Assembly (NCBI RefSeq): GCF_037392515.1
Contig: NC_090291.1
Span: 37,471,001-37,535,000 of the forward strand
Length of the DNA stretch: 64,000 nt
DNA from: Haliotis asinina
Taxonomy: Eukaryota > Mollusca > Gastropoda > Lepetellida > Haliotidae
Direction: 5' to 3'
Shown here one piece after another: positions 22,663 to 34,644 of this stretch (position 1 is its first letter; every line of letters begins with the position of its first letter). Under the pieces are notes generated by a model. That model had not been told where the DNA came from and searched no databases. It saw only the letters and a list, made by a program, of their open reading frames with translations. The position numbers were made by a program, and so were the translations under genes.

Positions 22663-23126
22663 AAAGTAAAACAGTTTCAGCATTTGATTTGGTACCATGT
22701 GTTTTGTTCAAATATACACGGACGCAACATGAGCGAGCAAATGCCTTGATAAGTTGTCATGCATAGTTGTTGGTGCGCGGGGCTATTTTTTCAGTAGAAT
22801 GAAACGCATCAAGACGCTGCGAATCACGATTGTAAGGGTTCCAAACCCCAAAAGACGAAGACTTTGATAAAACGGTCAGTGAATGCCTCGCTCAGAATCC
22901 AGAACAGCAACAATTACGATGTCCTTTGTTGCAAGATAATTCATTGTAAAGATGTGGTGAAACTAACTGTGCTGGTGTTGGTTGTTATATTTAGACATGA
23001 AATCAAGTTAAATCTGGAAACTCCCATAACATTGAACGGGTTATTTCCAAAAGTGAAACTAAACCTTACGAGTGAATAAATCAGTAACAGAACCCGTGTA
23101 AGTCAACGAACAGCAATGATTTCTTC

Positions 23127-23331
23127 TGGTTTGTTTGTTGTTTAACGCCGCGCTCAGCAATATTCCAGCTATATGTCATCGGACTGTGTTTAATTGAGTC
23201 TGGATCAGACAATCGAGAGATGAACATCATGAACATCGATCTACGTAATTCGGATACAATGACACGTGTCAACCAAATCAGCCCTATCCCGTTAGTTGCC
23301 TCTTACGACAAGAATGGTTACTGAAGATCAA
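23127..23331 (-). mobile_element. F2 SINE, full length
   Basis: TTTGTTGTTTAACGCCGCGC at its reversed tail, CAACCAAATCAGCCCTATCC shortened in the head, end CAAGAATGGTTACTGAAGAT. Confidence 0.85.
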
Positions 23332-24015
23332 TTTTCAATCACACACTCACTCGCACAGGACCGTTTATGAAAGCAAGATTTCTACACTCAGATATGATAT
23401 GTCCTCGCTTACAGCAAAAACTATAAGTAGGCGGAAATCCAGAAACATTAGAACTAACTGGAGTAAAACGTGATTTTAGAACATTTGTCAATAAACGCGG
23501 AATAGGAGAGGTTGAGTTATCCTTTCCTGATCTATACTATGTGGCTTTAAAACTTGACTGCCTATAGCTAAAACTAACCCTTTTTAATTAGCGAATAAGA
23601 ACTAAATTAAGAGCTTAAGTAGCAGTCTGGAGCAACTGACTCACTCTCTGCTCATCAAGAAAAGTCTCAATGCCTCCCGAGACACACTGTTCAAAATCTA
23701 CATGCAAAACTGCATCATACTGTCATAATTACCACAGACATCTTTTACAGTACACAACTTATTTAAGAAACGCATCCTCCTTTTTAGCAAACCTTTTCCA
23801 GTAGGATCCAGGGACCAATTCGTAAGATTTCAAAACTGCTGCTTAGGCAATCTGGTTGTCAGAACTTCTAGACTTATTTTCTTTCCAGGTAGACTGTATT
23901 TGAGCTTTCCCCAGAACACACTTTGCAACACCATGGTCCACCAATTCTCAGAAAGAAGAGGAGAAAATAATCATTTATGAAAAAAACTCAGGAAAGACAA
24001 TGCAGTCGTAGGGTT

Positions 24016-24024
24016 TTCATCACC

Positions 24025-24058
<34 letters not shown>

Positions 24059-24062
24059 TCAA
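24016..24062. repeat. Microsatellite (CAC)n(CAT)n
   Basis: Seven CAC-type followed by seven CAT-type triplets. Confidence 0.93.
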
Positions 24063-24959
24063 GTAATAACTTATATAGCGCAATAACCCAGTCACCATAA
24101 CTGCTTTAAAGCGCTTTTAGGTCTAGGCGTATGTCTTGGAGAAAAGGTTGGTTTTGAGATTGGTTTTAAAAGTGGCCAAAGTATTGACAAGATTCAGCTT
24201 TTTTAATGACAGATCATTCGTGTCATCTCTGTCTTGTCATGACCATCGCTTCCAGTACTTGTAAAACAGTTGCTAGCTGCGTCACTTCGGCTTTTCCCAT
24301 TGAAGTATTATCCAAACCAGAATAAAACTCCATTCATTAACTGTGGAACAGAGTGATGAAGGACATTATTTAAAGGTGATCTAGCCCACGATCTCGTGGA
24401 AATTGAGTGTTAGATTAGCTTCCCAAACCATGTCGCTCGGAAATGGATTTAGTGGTCGGTGATTTTGATGATAACGTGCCATCGTAGTTTACACATCGAT
24501 CACCTGATAGTGTGGTCACTACTGCGTTGTGACACTAGCAAACACATTTGATACAACAGATCCAATGATATACGTCCCTTCAATATTCAAGCAATGTCAG
24601 GGCAGACCAATGAGGGGACTCGACCCTTCTCCCCATCCCCACTTCATCCCTCTCTTTGGAGTCATTTGGCGCCTTGATGTGCACGTTAAATTTTCAAAAT
24701 ATCAACCATGAACTTGCGCGAAATGACCAAACACATTTTACAACCACATACTTCTGGAAGTATGTGAAAGGTTAAAGGATATAATGAGTGGAACACCGAA
24801 AATGTGGAACACACAAGATGTGTGTTCAGTTGACATCTTCTTTCCACCCTACTTTCCAAGACTGACATATCAGGTTATATGCTTACTAAATATAACCATA
24901 AAATCATAATTTAGTACGGATAATGTCCCATATGATTACAAATGAGATCCTTAAACCAC

Positions 24960-25045
24960 ATTAATGCCCTTTTGATATATGTTGACAGAAAAAGTCACAC
25001 CTCTGTGAATGATCCAAGCACCATCTTGAATGAAATGGAAAGATA
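24960..25045 (+). promoter_or_regulatory. Decayed proximal promoter of gene C
   Basis: Partial match to the block of A and B: TTTGATATATGTTGACAGAA then AAGTCACACCTCTGTGAATG. The dyad is TGACA-GAAAA-AGTCA (24983-24997). No TATAAA is present at the expected place; GATAGAAAG (25040s) is the nearest. Confidence 0.5.
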
Positions 25046-25074
25046 GAAAGCTTTACTGCCTGCGACACTCTTAT

Positions 25075-25145
25075 CACCTGAGGTCCACAACAGACCCAGC
25101 AGCAGAACCACCTCGGGAGGGACCCGGATGAACCCAACTGTGAAG
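25075..25145 (+). other. 5' UTR exon of gene C
   Basis: Ends GTGAAG before GTAATG (donor at 25146), matching the GACG-GTAAT donors of genes A and D. The 5' end is approximate. Intron 1 is 4.4 kb, the longest in the cluster. Confidence 0.5.
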
Positions 25146-25807
25146 GTAATGAAACTACTTATGCACTTACATGTATTTCTTCTAAAGATCCAATTCTATA
25201 TATGGAAGCGTTGCCGTTTTCTTATCGCGTCTGTTGAAATAGAACGTTTCCCAGAGATTTGATAATATTGTCTGGTATGTTTTGATAAAATCTTGGATAG
25301 GCAATAAGTAGTTAGATGAACATGAGAACATGAAAGAAAATGCCTCTATTTTTGTTTAGAAGGGGACATGTTTATCCTGCTCTCTGAGTCACTGTTTCTG
25401 TGCAGAGTTTTCTGCCTGAGATGAATCGTTTTTAAAATTTGTAAACCATAACATAATATGCAAAAATTGCTTTGAAAATTTTGTCAGTGGGATGTATATT
25501 TTGATGTTCTGATGCAAAGTTAGAACGTGAAAATTACCATAATGTTGTTTTTCCACTTGGTATGTGCACGTTTTGTATGTTAAAAAGTGTTTCTTGTCGG
25601 CCATGTTGATAGTGCTTGTTTCGCAGAATGGGCTATGGATTCTGAATTCACAAGTAGAATATACATGTACAGCCAACCAGTTTTGAGGAAACTTTGAGGA
25701 ATATGTTGAGAAATATAATGCTACGTTGAAATAAAGTGGAAAGAGAAAACATGACTATATTGAGACAAATTAAAATAGCAAATCTTAAGTCCATTGTGAT
25801 ATCCTCC

Positions 25808-26026
25808 TGGGCTGACGAGTAAAAGGCGACTTAGAGCATTGGGTGGTCAAGCTCGCTGACTTTGTTGACACATGTCATCGGTTCCCAAATGCGCGATGCT
25901 CAGGCTCGATACTCCTGCCGTTGATCATTGCATCGTCTGGTCCAGACTCGATTATTTACAGACCGCATATAGCTGGAATACTGCCGAGTGCGGCGTAATA
26001 CAAAACCCCCTCACTCACACGCTCCT
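25808..26026 (+). mobile_element. F2 SINE, full length
   Basis: Head TGGGTGGTCAAGCTCGCTGA, TGACACATGTCATCGGTTCC, tail GCATATAGCTGGAATACTGC and CTCACTCACACGC. In intron 1 of gene C. Confidence 0.87.
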
Positions 26027-27099
26027 GGATTGACGCTGGACTCAGTGTGAAGTCGCTGAGCTCCGATGTTTTGATTAAGGACAAACAAAACTATTGGTGA
26101 GATAATCAGCCTTAAGAGGTTGGCTAAAGGTGACATTGTGTCGTGCTGCCTGAGCAACCCAAGACGGCTAAATCAACAAACACTATATTACCACTTTTGT
26201 TATTTTGTACAAGTAACATACTTCCTCGTGATGTATACATTTATGTACTTACACGTGCTCCCAGTCTATCAGGGTCAGAGTGCACGTATATCCAGCCTTG
26301 GGGTGTTATAAATGCCAGCGACAAATCGCACAAATGTAAAAGTACAGCCTTGACCTCGCTGCTGTGGGGATCATTCATATGTTAATTACTTTTCTGAAAA
26401 TATACCATGTATGGTGTCCCATGCCTTAAGGTTGCTGATTTTATTGCTAAAATTGGCGTAAAACCGTACTCAGTCACATAATATAGGGAAGTGGGGGAAA
26501 TCCAACATATCACCAGCTATAAATAAGCTGCAATGTTGAAAACTGTCCTATGCAATCCCTGTTTTGACTTTCACCATACGTTCCCGACATATTTCGTGTG
26601 AATAAATGACTAGACTTTGCATGTGTTTGTGACTGGTGCAACTGGCGGAGCAGGATAGGTTCACCTTCCTCGCGAACACCTGGTGTCGTCACTATTTCAC
26701 AGTGATTCATGTCAACGTATCACATGTAAGACTGCAAGATAAACCACGAATACGTGATGTGTGTATTTTTTATATTGAAAGGACAGATCATTTGATGTGT
26801 AGGAATGGACTTTCATTAGTGATGCAGAGCTTGGGAGTAAAGGGATTTATACTACAAGGATAAAGAAAGGAACATACATGTTAGTAATGATCAATACATG
26901 TCTGAAATGCATATTACTCTTTAATGTAGTGATTAATTCTGAAGACCACTGGTTGCCTTTCATGACCTGTTACCTAATACCATGACATATAACTCGCTTG
27001 TTCTGAACTATATCAACTGCTTCGTGTCAAATTTTACCTGCTTACCATAAAATAAGATCTGGTTGCCATTACCCATTTGCCACGAACTACACGCATTAT

Positions 27100-27733
27100 C
27101 TGTTGGCTATGATCTACAATCCCCTTGCCTTTAATCATTATTTGGTTGCTATGATCTGTAATCTTCTTGCTATGAACTATTATCTGCTGGATATGATCTA
27201 TAAACCCGTTGCCATGAATTATTATCAACCTGCTATGATCTACAATATCTTTGCAATGAACTATTATCAACCTGCTATGATCTACAATATCGTTGCAATG
27301 AACTATTATCAACCTGCTATGATCTATAATCTCCTTGCCACGAACTATTATATCTGCTGGCTATGATCTATAATCCCGTTGATTATTATCAACCTGTTGG
27401 GATCTATAAATCCGTTGTCATGAACTATTATCTGTCGACTATGATCTATAATTTCGTTGTCATGAACTACATGTATTATCTGCTGGCTATGATCTATAAT
27501 TTCGTTGTCATGAACTATTATCTGCCGACTATGATCTATAATTTCGTTGTCATGAACTACATGTATTATCTGCTGGCTATGATCTATAATTTCGTTGTCA
27601 TGAACTATTATCAACCTGTTGTGATCTGTAATGCCGTTGCCATGAACTACTATCTACTTCCTATGTTCTGTAATCCCGTCGTCATCAATTATTATCTGCT
27701 GGCTATGATCTATAATCCCCTTGCCATGAAGCG
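27100..27733. repeat. 42-bp minisatellite, about 15 imperfect units
   Basis: Units share CTATGATCTATAATTTCGTT followed by a CATGAACTA box. Most are 42 bp; some carry a 6-bp insertion (CATGTA type) giving 48 bp, which alternate as a 90-bp pair around 27430-27600. All lengths are multiples of six, so both strands stay open by chance. In intron 1 of gene C. Confidence 0.93.
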
Positions 27734-28036
27734 CGACAATGCGACATATATTTTGTCGCATTGTAGTTGTCGCGTTTTAGTCAGTATGTTATAATGCATA
27801 CTATGATCAGTGTTTTTATAAAGCGCGACACGTTAAATTCGACATTTCATCGTTTTAGTGAAGTTTTACATATCTTAGATACGCCGACAAAGCGACATAT
27901 TTTGACCTTGAACATTGTCGCTATGTCGCGTGTCGCACTTTGGAGGAACAGAGAAAATGTTAATCAAAACTCGACACGCGACATCGCGACAATACGACAA
28001 ATGGGCGAAATGTCGAGTTGTCGCATTGTCGCGCTT
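27729..28036. mobile_element. 308-bp element with perfect 18-bp terminal inverted repeats, rich in GCGACA
   Basis: AAGCGCGACAATGCGACA at 27729-27746 is the exact complement of 28019-28036. Many direct and inverted CGACA/TGTCG copies lie in between and continue to about 28100. No target duplication is evident. The left end abuts the 42-bp minisatellite. Family unknown. Confidence 0.75.
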
Positions 28037-28324
28037 TGCTTAATTTTTGCCTCATTTTGCTTGTTTTTGAGAGGGTGACAACGCGACAATGTCCCTTCTC
28101 GGATTCCATATTTCCTTGATAAAGGTGTAAGTATCTACACAAGGACATAGCGTCCTCATTCATAACTCGGAACTTTTGGGATAACACATATAGACAAAAA
28201 GGAGGTGTTCCATATGCACCCATTGTGTACCCGTCCACATGGATCTTTATATTTCTTTATGGTTATTACTCAGACTTATCTGCTCGGGTTAACAAAATTA
28301 AAACAAAGTAATTTGATAGCGCAA

Positions 28325-28436
28325 GTATATATATATGGATGACAACTACTTTAATTCTAGAGCACGACATTTCGATACAGGTTATTAAATCAAAGAATTT
28401 AATTAGAATTAAAGAAGTTGCCATCCATATATATTT
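28325..28436. mobile_element. Small foldback MITE, about 110 bp
   Basis: The left arm ATATATATGGATGACAACTA is mirrored by the right arm AAGTTGCCATCCATATATAT; arms extend about 35 bp, with a TTTAATTCTA inner end. Confidence 0.75.
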
Positions 28437-29374
28437 GTTCTGTCTGACTTTCAGCTTCTAAAGGTGCCATCCAGAGAAGCCAAGGCAATTTGGCCACGAC
28501 CTTCACCTTTAGGTATATGTAATATATCGTTCAATACTCATCAAATGACCAGTTCAACTCACAAAATCACAAAGACTCTGTGACATATCGCAAAGTTTCC
28601 GTCGCAACAATCACAAAGACTCCTCTCACTGTAACCAGGTGCCCTGTCAGTGAATGACCTCGCCACAAGGTTGTATGACAAAAGGGATGATTACAACTGT
28701 AAAATAGTCAACTTTCCTTTAAGGTCGACACCCGCGCCTGGTGTTTACATTTCGAAAGTCCTTTTCACCAAGATTCCAAAGTAAAGAGAGTCATGCAATT
28801 CTTGCTCAGAAGTTGTAAGATCAAAGCTACAACATTCAGTTCCCCAGTAAAACTTTCAAAACGTTTATGACAGACATGTGTTACATTTTAACATTTGACG
28901 CGTCAGTAATGAAAATGATTTGCGTTGCAATTTGTTAGACGGACTTGTGCCATACCATCTTTCCAGGAGAACAATTGACAAGCCATTGCATGTGTTAATG
29001 ACAGATGCGCTCACCTTTTCGCGAGGAGTTGATATCATGACTATTAAATATTAATTCATCAGCACCTGCTCCATCATCTATCTGCAATATTGCTGACTGA
29101 TTGAAGCAATAAACAAGAAACAAACATATGATCATAATATAATCACTACTATGGAAGGATCATGTCGCTTATAATATACTTACGTACACCTCGTGTATGA
29201 ATCGAAGAGATGCATGTGCATTATGCATGCGTTCAGGCATAAATTGCGGGCTTGACTGGAAGTCGTTCACTTGTTTTCTGAACATAGCAGTTATGACTAG
29301 GTTAACGAGGCATCAACGACAACATTGCTAATGGACGTTTACGCTGTCCCCAGCGACGTTTCTTTTGCCTTATC

Positions 29375-29548
29375 GGGCGGTGGGGGTAGCCTAGTGGATA
29401 AAGCGTTCGCCCGTCACGCCGAAGACCAGGTTTGATTCCCCACATGGGTACAATGTGTAATGCTCATCTCTGTTGTCCCCCACCATGGTTTTGCTGGAGT
29501 GTTGCTAAAGGCGGCGTCAAACTGAACTCAGCCACCCATTCACTCTTT
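29375..29548 (+). mobile_element. F1 SINE, full length
   Basis: GGGCGGTGGGGGTAGCCTAG head, GTTTTGCTGGAGTGTTGCTA tail. Ends 38 bp before the acceptor of the first coding exon of gene C, so it lies next to, and may have displaced, branch-point sequence. Confidence 0.9.
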
Positions 29549-29610
29549 TCCTGTCAGTATATATTTCTGTTTCTGTTCACATGCAGGAAAAAACTACCGA
29601 CTTCTTTAAC

Positions 29611-32563
29611 ATGGGCAACCTGATTCCTAGTTCCGCCAAGAAAGAAGCAACAGATACATTATCAGCTGTTCAGGGTGGTGGCAGTTGGTATGGATGCCGT
29701 GCCCACATTTTTAAACACAGTCATCACTGTTTGCAATATTCCAGTCATATGGAAGCGGTCTGTAAATAATCGAGTCCGGACCAATCCAGTGATCAACAAC
29801 ATGCTCGATGCATATGCCCTGACCGGATTATTTACAGGCCGCCGTGATATAAATGGAATATTTCTAATCGCTTGCGTTAAATAACAAGAATAATAAATAA
29901 ATGACAAGAAAGCAAAAATCTAAATATGTTTTGAATGGATCAAGGACACGTGCTTTTACAGGTCGTTGATGTCTTAACTCTTTTAAGAATTTAATTCACT
30001 TTAATGTGTTGATTTGTCACTCACCTTGTAAGGGTCCCCCTATACAGTGTTAAGTATTTGGATTAACATTATATTTTGTTTAAAGTAACATTATCATATA
30101 TTCATAACAGAATGGTATCTTATTACTGTAAATCAAGAATGATATCTTACATATTACACTGTACACTGATTGTGTCGTTAAGAAAAACAAAATATATGTG
30201 ACGTATTCTTTTCGGTTGACTTGCAGGGAGATTTTCAAGATTGAGAACGGTAAAATGAAGCCCAGCTCAAAGGGGAAAGACTTTACAAAATTATTAACTC
30301 AGTTTTCAGGTAATCTTCAGTATGTACGTGTACGCGTTCCGGGTGTATGTACGTGTTCCGGGTGTATGTACGTGTTCCGGGTGTAGTTACGTGTTCCGGG
30401 TGTATGTACGTGTTCCGGGTGTATGTACGTGTTCAGGATGTATGTACGTGTTCCGGATGTATGTACGTGTTCCGGGTGTATGTACGTGTTCCGGGTGTAT
30501 GTACGTGTTCCGGGTGTATGTACGTGTTCCGGGTGTATGTACGTGTTCCGGGTGTATGTACGTGTTCCGGGTGTATGTACGTGTTCCGGGTGTATGTACG
30601 TGTTCCGGGTGTATGTACGTGTTCCGGATGTATGTACGTGTTCCGGATGTATGTACGTGTTCCGGATGCATGTACGTGTTTCGAGTGTATGTACATGTTT
30701 CGGATGTATGTACGTGTTCCGGATGTATGTACGTGTTCCGGATGTATGTACGTGTTTCGAGTGTATGTACGTGTTTCGGGTGTATGTACGTGTTCCGGGT
30801 GCATGTACGTGTTTCGGGTGTATGTACGTGTTTCGGGTGTATGTACGTGTTCCGGATGCATGTACGTGTTTCGAGTGTATGTACGTGTTTCGGGTGTATG
30901 TACGTGTTCCGGATGCATGTACGTGTTTCGAGTGTATGTACGTGTTTCGGGTGTATGTACATGTTTCGGGTGTATGTACGTGTTCCGGGTGTATACTCGT
31001 GTTTGAATGCACAATGAAGACCTGTTCATTGTTGGTCCTTAGGCTGAAATCCGGTCAACAGAGTAAGATCCGATCATTTGGGTCACTACACTCACATATT
31101 AAAAATATGAATTTTACATCTATTTTGAGTCCTGTTTCGATGACAATATGGACGAAGTCATCTTTCCCTTTGCAGATAAAGAAGTATCATTTGGCTACTA
31201 TCGCCATGAAGCCGGCGTGTTCTTGCTTATTGTGTGGGCAGGGCAAAGGTCATCGCCTACAGACAAGTTAACCCTGGTTACAGCAACACCGTTTTTACTG
31301 GCCGTAATAAAGGCAGGCATTCACATCAGGCATACAGAGAAGCATAATTACCTCGATATATCTCGGCGCGGTGGGGTAGACTAATGATTAAAGCGTCGGC
31401 TTGTCACGCTTAAGACCCGGGTTCGATTCCCCACATGGATACGTTATGTGAAGTCCATATCTGGTGTCCCTTGTCGTGGTTTTGCTGGAATATTGCTAAA
31501 AGCGGGTTAAAAGCAGTGCCGATACGTCGAATCATGCTTGAGTGGTTCTGTGCTAACAGGTCGACTTTCAGACTGTGTTAAGACACTGGAAGCGTCTAAG
31601 TTAGAATGATGATCAGGTCCTGTGGGGGTAAAACCACTGATACTCGGATTTAGTCTTCGGTGTCTGAATGGGTTATCCATGTTAAATTTTATTTCAATGG
31701 TTTTACGCCGCCGTTAGCAATATTAGCAACATCCCAGCATTATTACTGTAGAGGACACCAGAAATGGGCTTCACCCATTATACCCGTGTGGGGAATCGAA
31801 CCCGGGTCTTCGCCGTGATGAGCGAACGCTTTATCCACATGACTACCCCAACGCCCTACCATTCGTTATAACGTTATTACATATTCCCTGTCACGTGCAA
31901 GCACGTGCTACATAAATCATACAGACTTAACCGCAACGTCGATCCCCTTTCCCCTTGACCTCAGTAACGCGAATTTAGATAGGTTCAGGCAGATGTTCTG
32001 GAGCCACTTCACTTCAAGCTACACGGAGAACAAAATTATTGAAATATCCAAGATAAAATAAGATTAAATACATTGTACATCATACTAGGTCTAATCCTTG
32101 CTTTGACATGAGTTAATAGTCTGGTAAAACGTCTGAAAGTCTTTATTTGTCTTATGGTAAAGCATCGTATTGTATCTGTATAGTATATTTCCGTGCGTGC
32201 ATGCGAGTGCGTCTGTGCTTCTTTCGTACATTATTAGTTACCTGACAACGCTTCCAAATCAGAACAAAGGAGAATGACATATCCTTGTAGTAGATCCAAA
32301 CTTGATGACTCCAATGACTTTCTGCTGACTGTCATTGGTACAATATGTAAAGCACAATTTTGGTGTCCCCCGCTGTGATATTGGAATATTACTAAATGCG
32401 GTGTAAAATCATAAAATAGGAAAATCCCTCAGTCACATGATTGTTTATTTGCTTTCAGACGTTTGCGGATCAGTTAATGACTGGGAAATTGGCTGGAGTC
32501 GACCTTGACAGTATCACTAAACTCGTCAACAAAGCAAAAGGACTTACTAAAGGAATTCCATAA
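29611..32563 (+). CDS. Coactosin-like protein C
   Basis: Predicted 133-residue ADF-homology protein. Coding exons: 29611-29687, 30227-30309, 31176-31312, 32459-32563; phases 2, 1, 0 as in A, B and D. It starts MGNLIPSSAKKEATDTLSAV, four residues shorter than B before the first domain Trp. Core features: SW-EIFKI, LLTQFSDKEVSFGYYRH, FLLIVWAGQRSSPTDK, TFADQLMTGKLAGVDLD and the end LVNKAKGLTKGIP. The N-terminal helix is glycine-rich (QGGGSW) and lacks the charged residues of B and D, so this is the most diverged copy. The last intron has a GC donor (AAG then GCAGGC); no GT nearby restores frame. No AATAAA follows the stop. All exons are open, so I call it a gene, but weak promoter, donor and poly(A) signals together leave room for low expression or early decay. 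Confidence 0.8.
29735..29883. mobile_element. Two F2 SINE fragments in inverted orientation
   Basis: A reversed middle fragment (CATATGGAAGCGGTCTGTAA to GATCAACAACATGCTCGATG) is followed at about 29813 by a forward tail fragment (GACCGGATTATTTACAGGCC). Located just inside the intron after coding exon 1 of gene C. Confidence 0.75.
30321..30999. repeat. 19-bp minisatellite, about 36 units
   Basis: Unit core TGTTCCGGGTGTATGTACG with C/T and G/A variants. Because 19 is not a multiple of three and no stop occurs in any phase, all six frames are open for about 200 residues; these are not genes. The array begins about 11 bp inside intron 2 of gene C, and each unit carries a donor-like GTATGT. Confidence 0.97.
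31366..31515 (+). mobile_element. F1 SINE, full length
   Basis: GGCGCGGTGGGGTAGACTAA head, intact B box GGGTTCGATTCCCC, tail TGGAATATTGCTAAAAGCGG. In the GC-donor intron of gene C. Confidence 0.9.
31698..31858 (-). mobile_element. F1 SINE, full length
   Basis: Reversed tail GTTTTACGCCGCCGTTAGCA, B-box complement GGGGAATCGAACCCGGGTCT. Forms an inverted pair with 31366-31515 about 180 bp away in the same intron. Confidence 0.9.
32335..32410 (+). mobile_element. F1 SINE, 5'-truncated
   Basis: Starts GGTACAATATGTAAAGCACA and ends at the TAAATGCGGTGTAAAATCAT tail, 50 bp before the last acceptor of gene C. Gene A has a similar SINE tail at the same relative place. Confidence 0.75.
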
Positions 32564-33020
32564 CAATGATTTCTGGGGATATGCTTTTCTTGTTTCCCCA
32601 TGAAATCAACTACGACAAGTCATTATCCGTAAGCGTGTATCATTACGAACTAACATGTAAACATTTCATGTGTGTTTTTTAAGTTTGTTAGCTCAAAATG
32701 TAAAATACATACAATCTAGGCGTGCAAATGTCTTGCATTGTTTTTCGTTCGCCAAGTGTGATCACAGGCCAACTGTAGCGCAAATGGATTGCGCAGCATA
32801 GAGAACATGACCAGTCCAGTCTTTTTACATGCGAGCGAAGCTTCGTTCGTAGATAAGAAGACTTGTTTTATTCTCTATGCTGCGCAACCCCATTTGCGCT
32901 ACAGCTGGCCTGTGGTGTGGTGAACACAGTATGTCGACAAGACAGGGATGCCTGAATGAAATAGACGAGCCTGGAAATTCGAATGTTCGACGATGTAACC
33001 GACACATTGTCCTCGTCGTC

Positions 33021-33150
33021 AAATGTGGGATATCCTAGTGGGTAAAACGTTCGCTCGTCATACTTAAGACCCGGGTTCGATTCCCCACATGGGTACAATG
33101 TGAGAACCCATTTCTGGCGTCTCCCTTTCTCATATTGATGGCATATTGTT
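33021..33150 (+). mobile_element. F1 SINE, truncated tail
   Basis: Head TGGGATATCCTAGTGGGTAA, intact GGGTTCGATTCCCCACATGG; the tail degenerates after TCTCATATTGATGG. Confidence 0.85.
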
Positions 33151-33409
33151 ACATACAGTGTTAAAAAGGAAAGTTATTGCCACTGATTCTGCACAAAACG
33201 ATTTTGTGAAGTTCGAATCTATTATTAGTCTACCACTGCAACAGAGGAAAGTGACTAGCTTTGAATGGCGATTCAAAGAGCTGAATTGAAGTTTGTAAAT
33301 TCTGTCTACGATTGACTCATCCATCTTGAATGTAATGAAACAACACCAGATCTTGATAGGGGTGAAAATTATCGTAGGTCGTGTTTATTCCATATGACCC
33401 AAAGTCACT

Positions 33410-33560
33410 TGGGGCATGTGGCATAACACAGTGGTTAAAGCGTTCGCTCGTCACACCGAAGACCCAGGTTCGATATCAATCGTGGGAAGAATGTGTGAAT
33501 GGTGTTCCCCGCCGTGATATTGCTGGAATATTGTTAAAACGAAACACATTCACTCACTCA
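33410..33560 (+). mobile_element. F1 SINE
   Basis: GTGGTTAAAGCGTTCGCTCG head, altered B-box region, tail GATATTGCTGGAATATTGTT ending CATTCACTCACTC. Confidence 0.85.
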
Positions 33561-34644
33561 AAGTCACGTGAACTTTTGTGAAAGAATGCTTTTCTGAAAT
33601 TTCTGATTTCCTAAAACATGTTTGCTGACGCTTGAGAGCCTTGTTTGTGTAAAACGTTCTCTTGGCAAAGCCAAGTATATTCATCTTCTCACTTATTTAG
33701 TTCGCATTTAAAGCAGCTTAGTATGCTCTTGCTTGTAAGTGGGATTGCACTCATGCTTGCAGGGTTTGTGTTTCGTGCGATATTTAAATATATATAAATG
33801 TAATCATAAAACCAACGAAGACGAATCTTCATATATTTATGGGCATGGTTTGGGGTCTGTTCATTGATCTAGAATGTTATATTAGCCAAATTAGGGAACA
33901 AGAACTCTTCGCGAATACATGAATTTACGGACACTTAGACACCCCATGAGCATGTAATTAATCACGGCAGGAATGTGGCCGGGCTTTATCGCGAACTTCG
34001 ACCTATAAAACTGAGAATATTCCACTTGATTTCACTCAGTCAACGTTCTTCTCGTGAATCGGCGACGTTTTCAAATTTCGGAATTTCAGCTAGATGGTTC
34101 CTGGTGATATTGATAGCACAGTTCGTATCCAATTACATGCAGATCGTAATGCTTTAATTACCTCTAAGTTTAGTAGCCTATACCCCTCAGAATGATCTCA
34201 TTTCCAATATGAAATATAAACTCTGTAAAATATTGATCAAATTCAGATCTGGTGTCTGACGTGCAAAGAATAACGTAGGTCACATGCAAAGTAGATTTAG
34301 GAGATGAATATCTGGTTTTGTTGAAATGTCCGGCTTATAAAGAAATGGGATAGTCAGTTTGCCAGTAAATATGATATCTTTCAGTAATATCCAAAACAAA
34401 TCTGAAGACACTACCAATCTAGCTCGTTTTATCTATTATGCGTAAGGAATGAGTCAAGTCAGGAAAGTTGAAAACAGGCATTAAATTTCTAGATTTCAGT
34501 CCATCTTTACATATATACGTTATCAATATTATCAATATCATTGTCATTTTTTTATTTGACTGGCATATACTAAACTGTATTATATTTTGAACTAAAATGG
34601 CGTGAATAATGGCAATAATTGTTTGTTTTCTTCGCGTTTTGTAG

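Larger units (their letters stand above)
22663..24959. other. Spacer between genes B and C
   Basis: No coding exon was recognised. It contains one F2 SINE, a CAC/CAT microsatellite, and after it (24063-24260) a stretch with TTATATAGCGCAATAACC and AAAGCGCTTTTAGG that resembles a dispersed repeat of marine invertebrates but is not classified here. Confidence 0.55.

Noticed and set aside
27034-27794. Repetitive open frames on both strands
   Set aside because: Readings of the 42-bp minisatellite, whose unit and insertion lengths are multiples of three. It is intronic.
30317-31271. Six overlapping open frames of 190-280 residues
   Set aside because: They are all readings of one 19-bp stop-free minisatellite lying in an intron of gene C, on both strands and in every phase.
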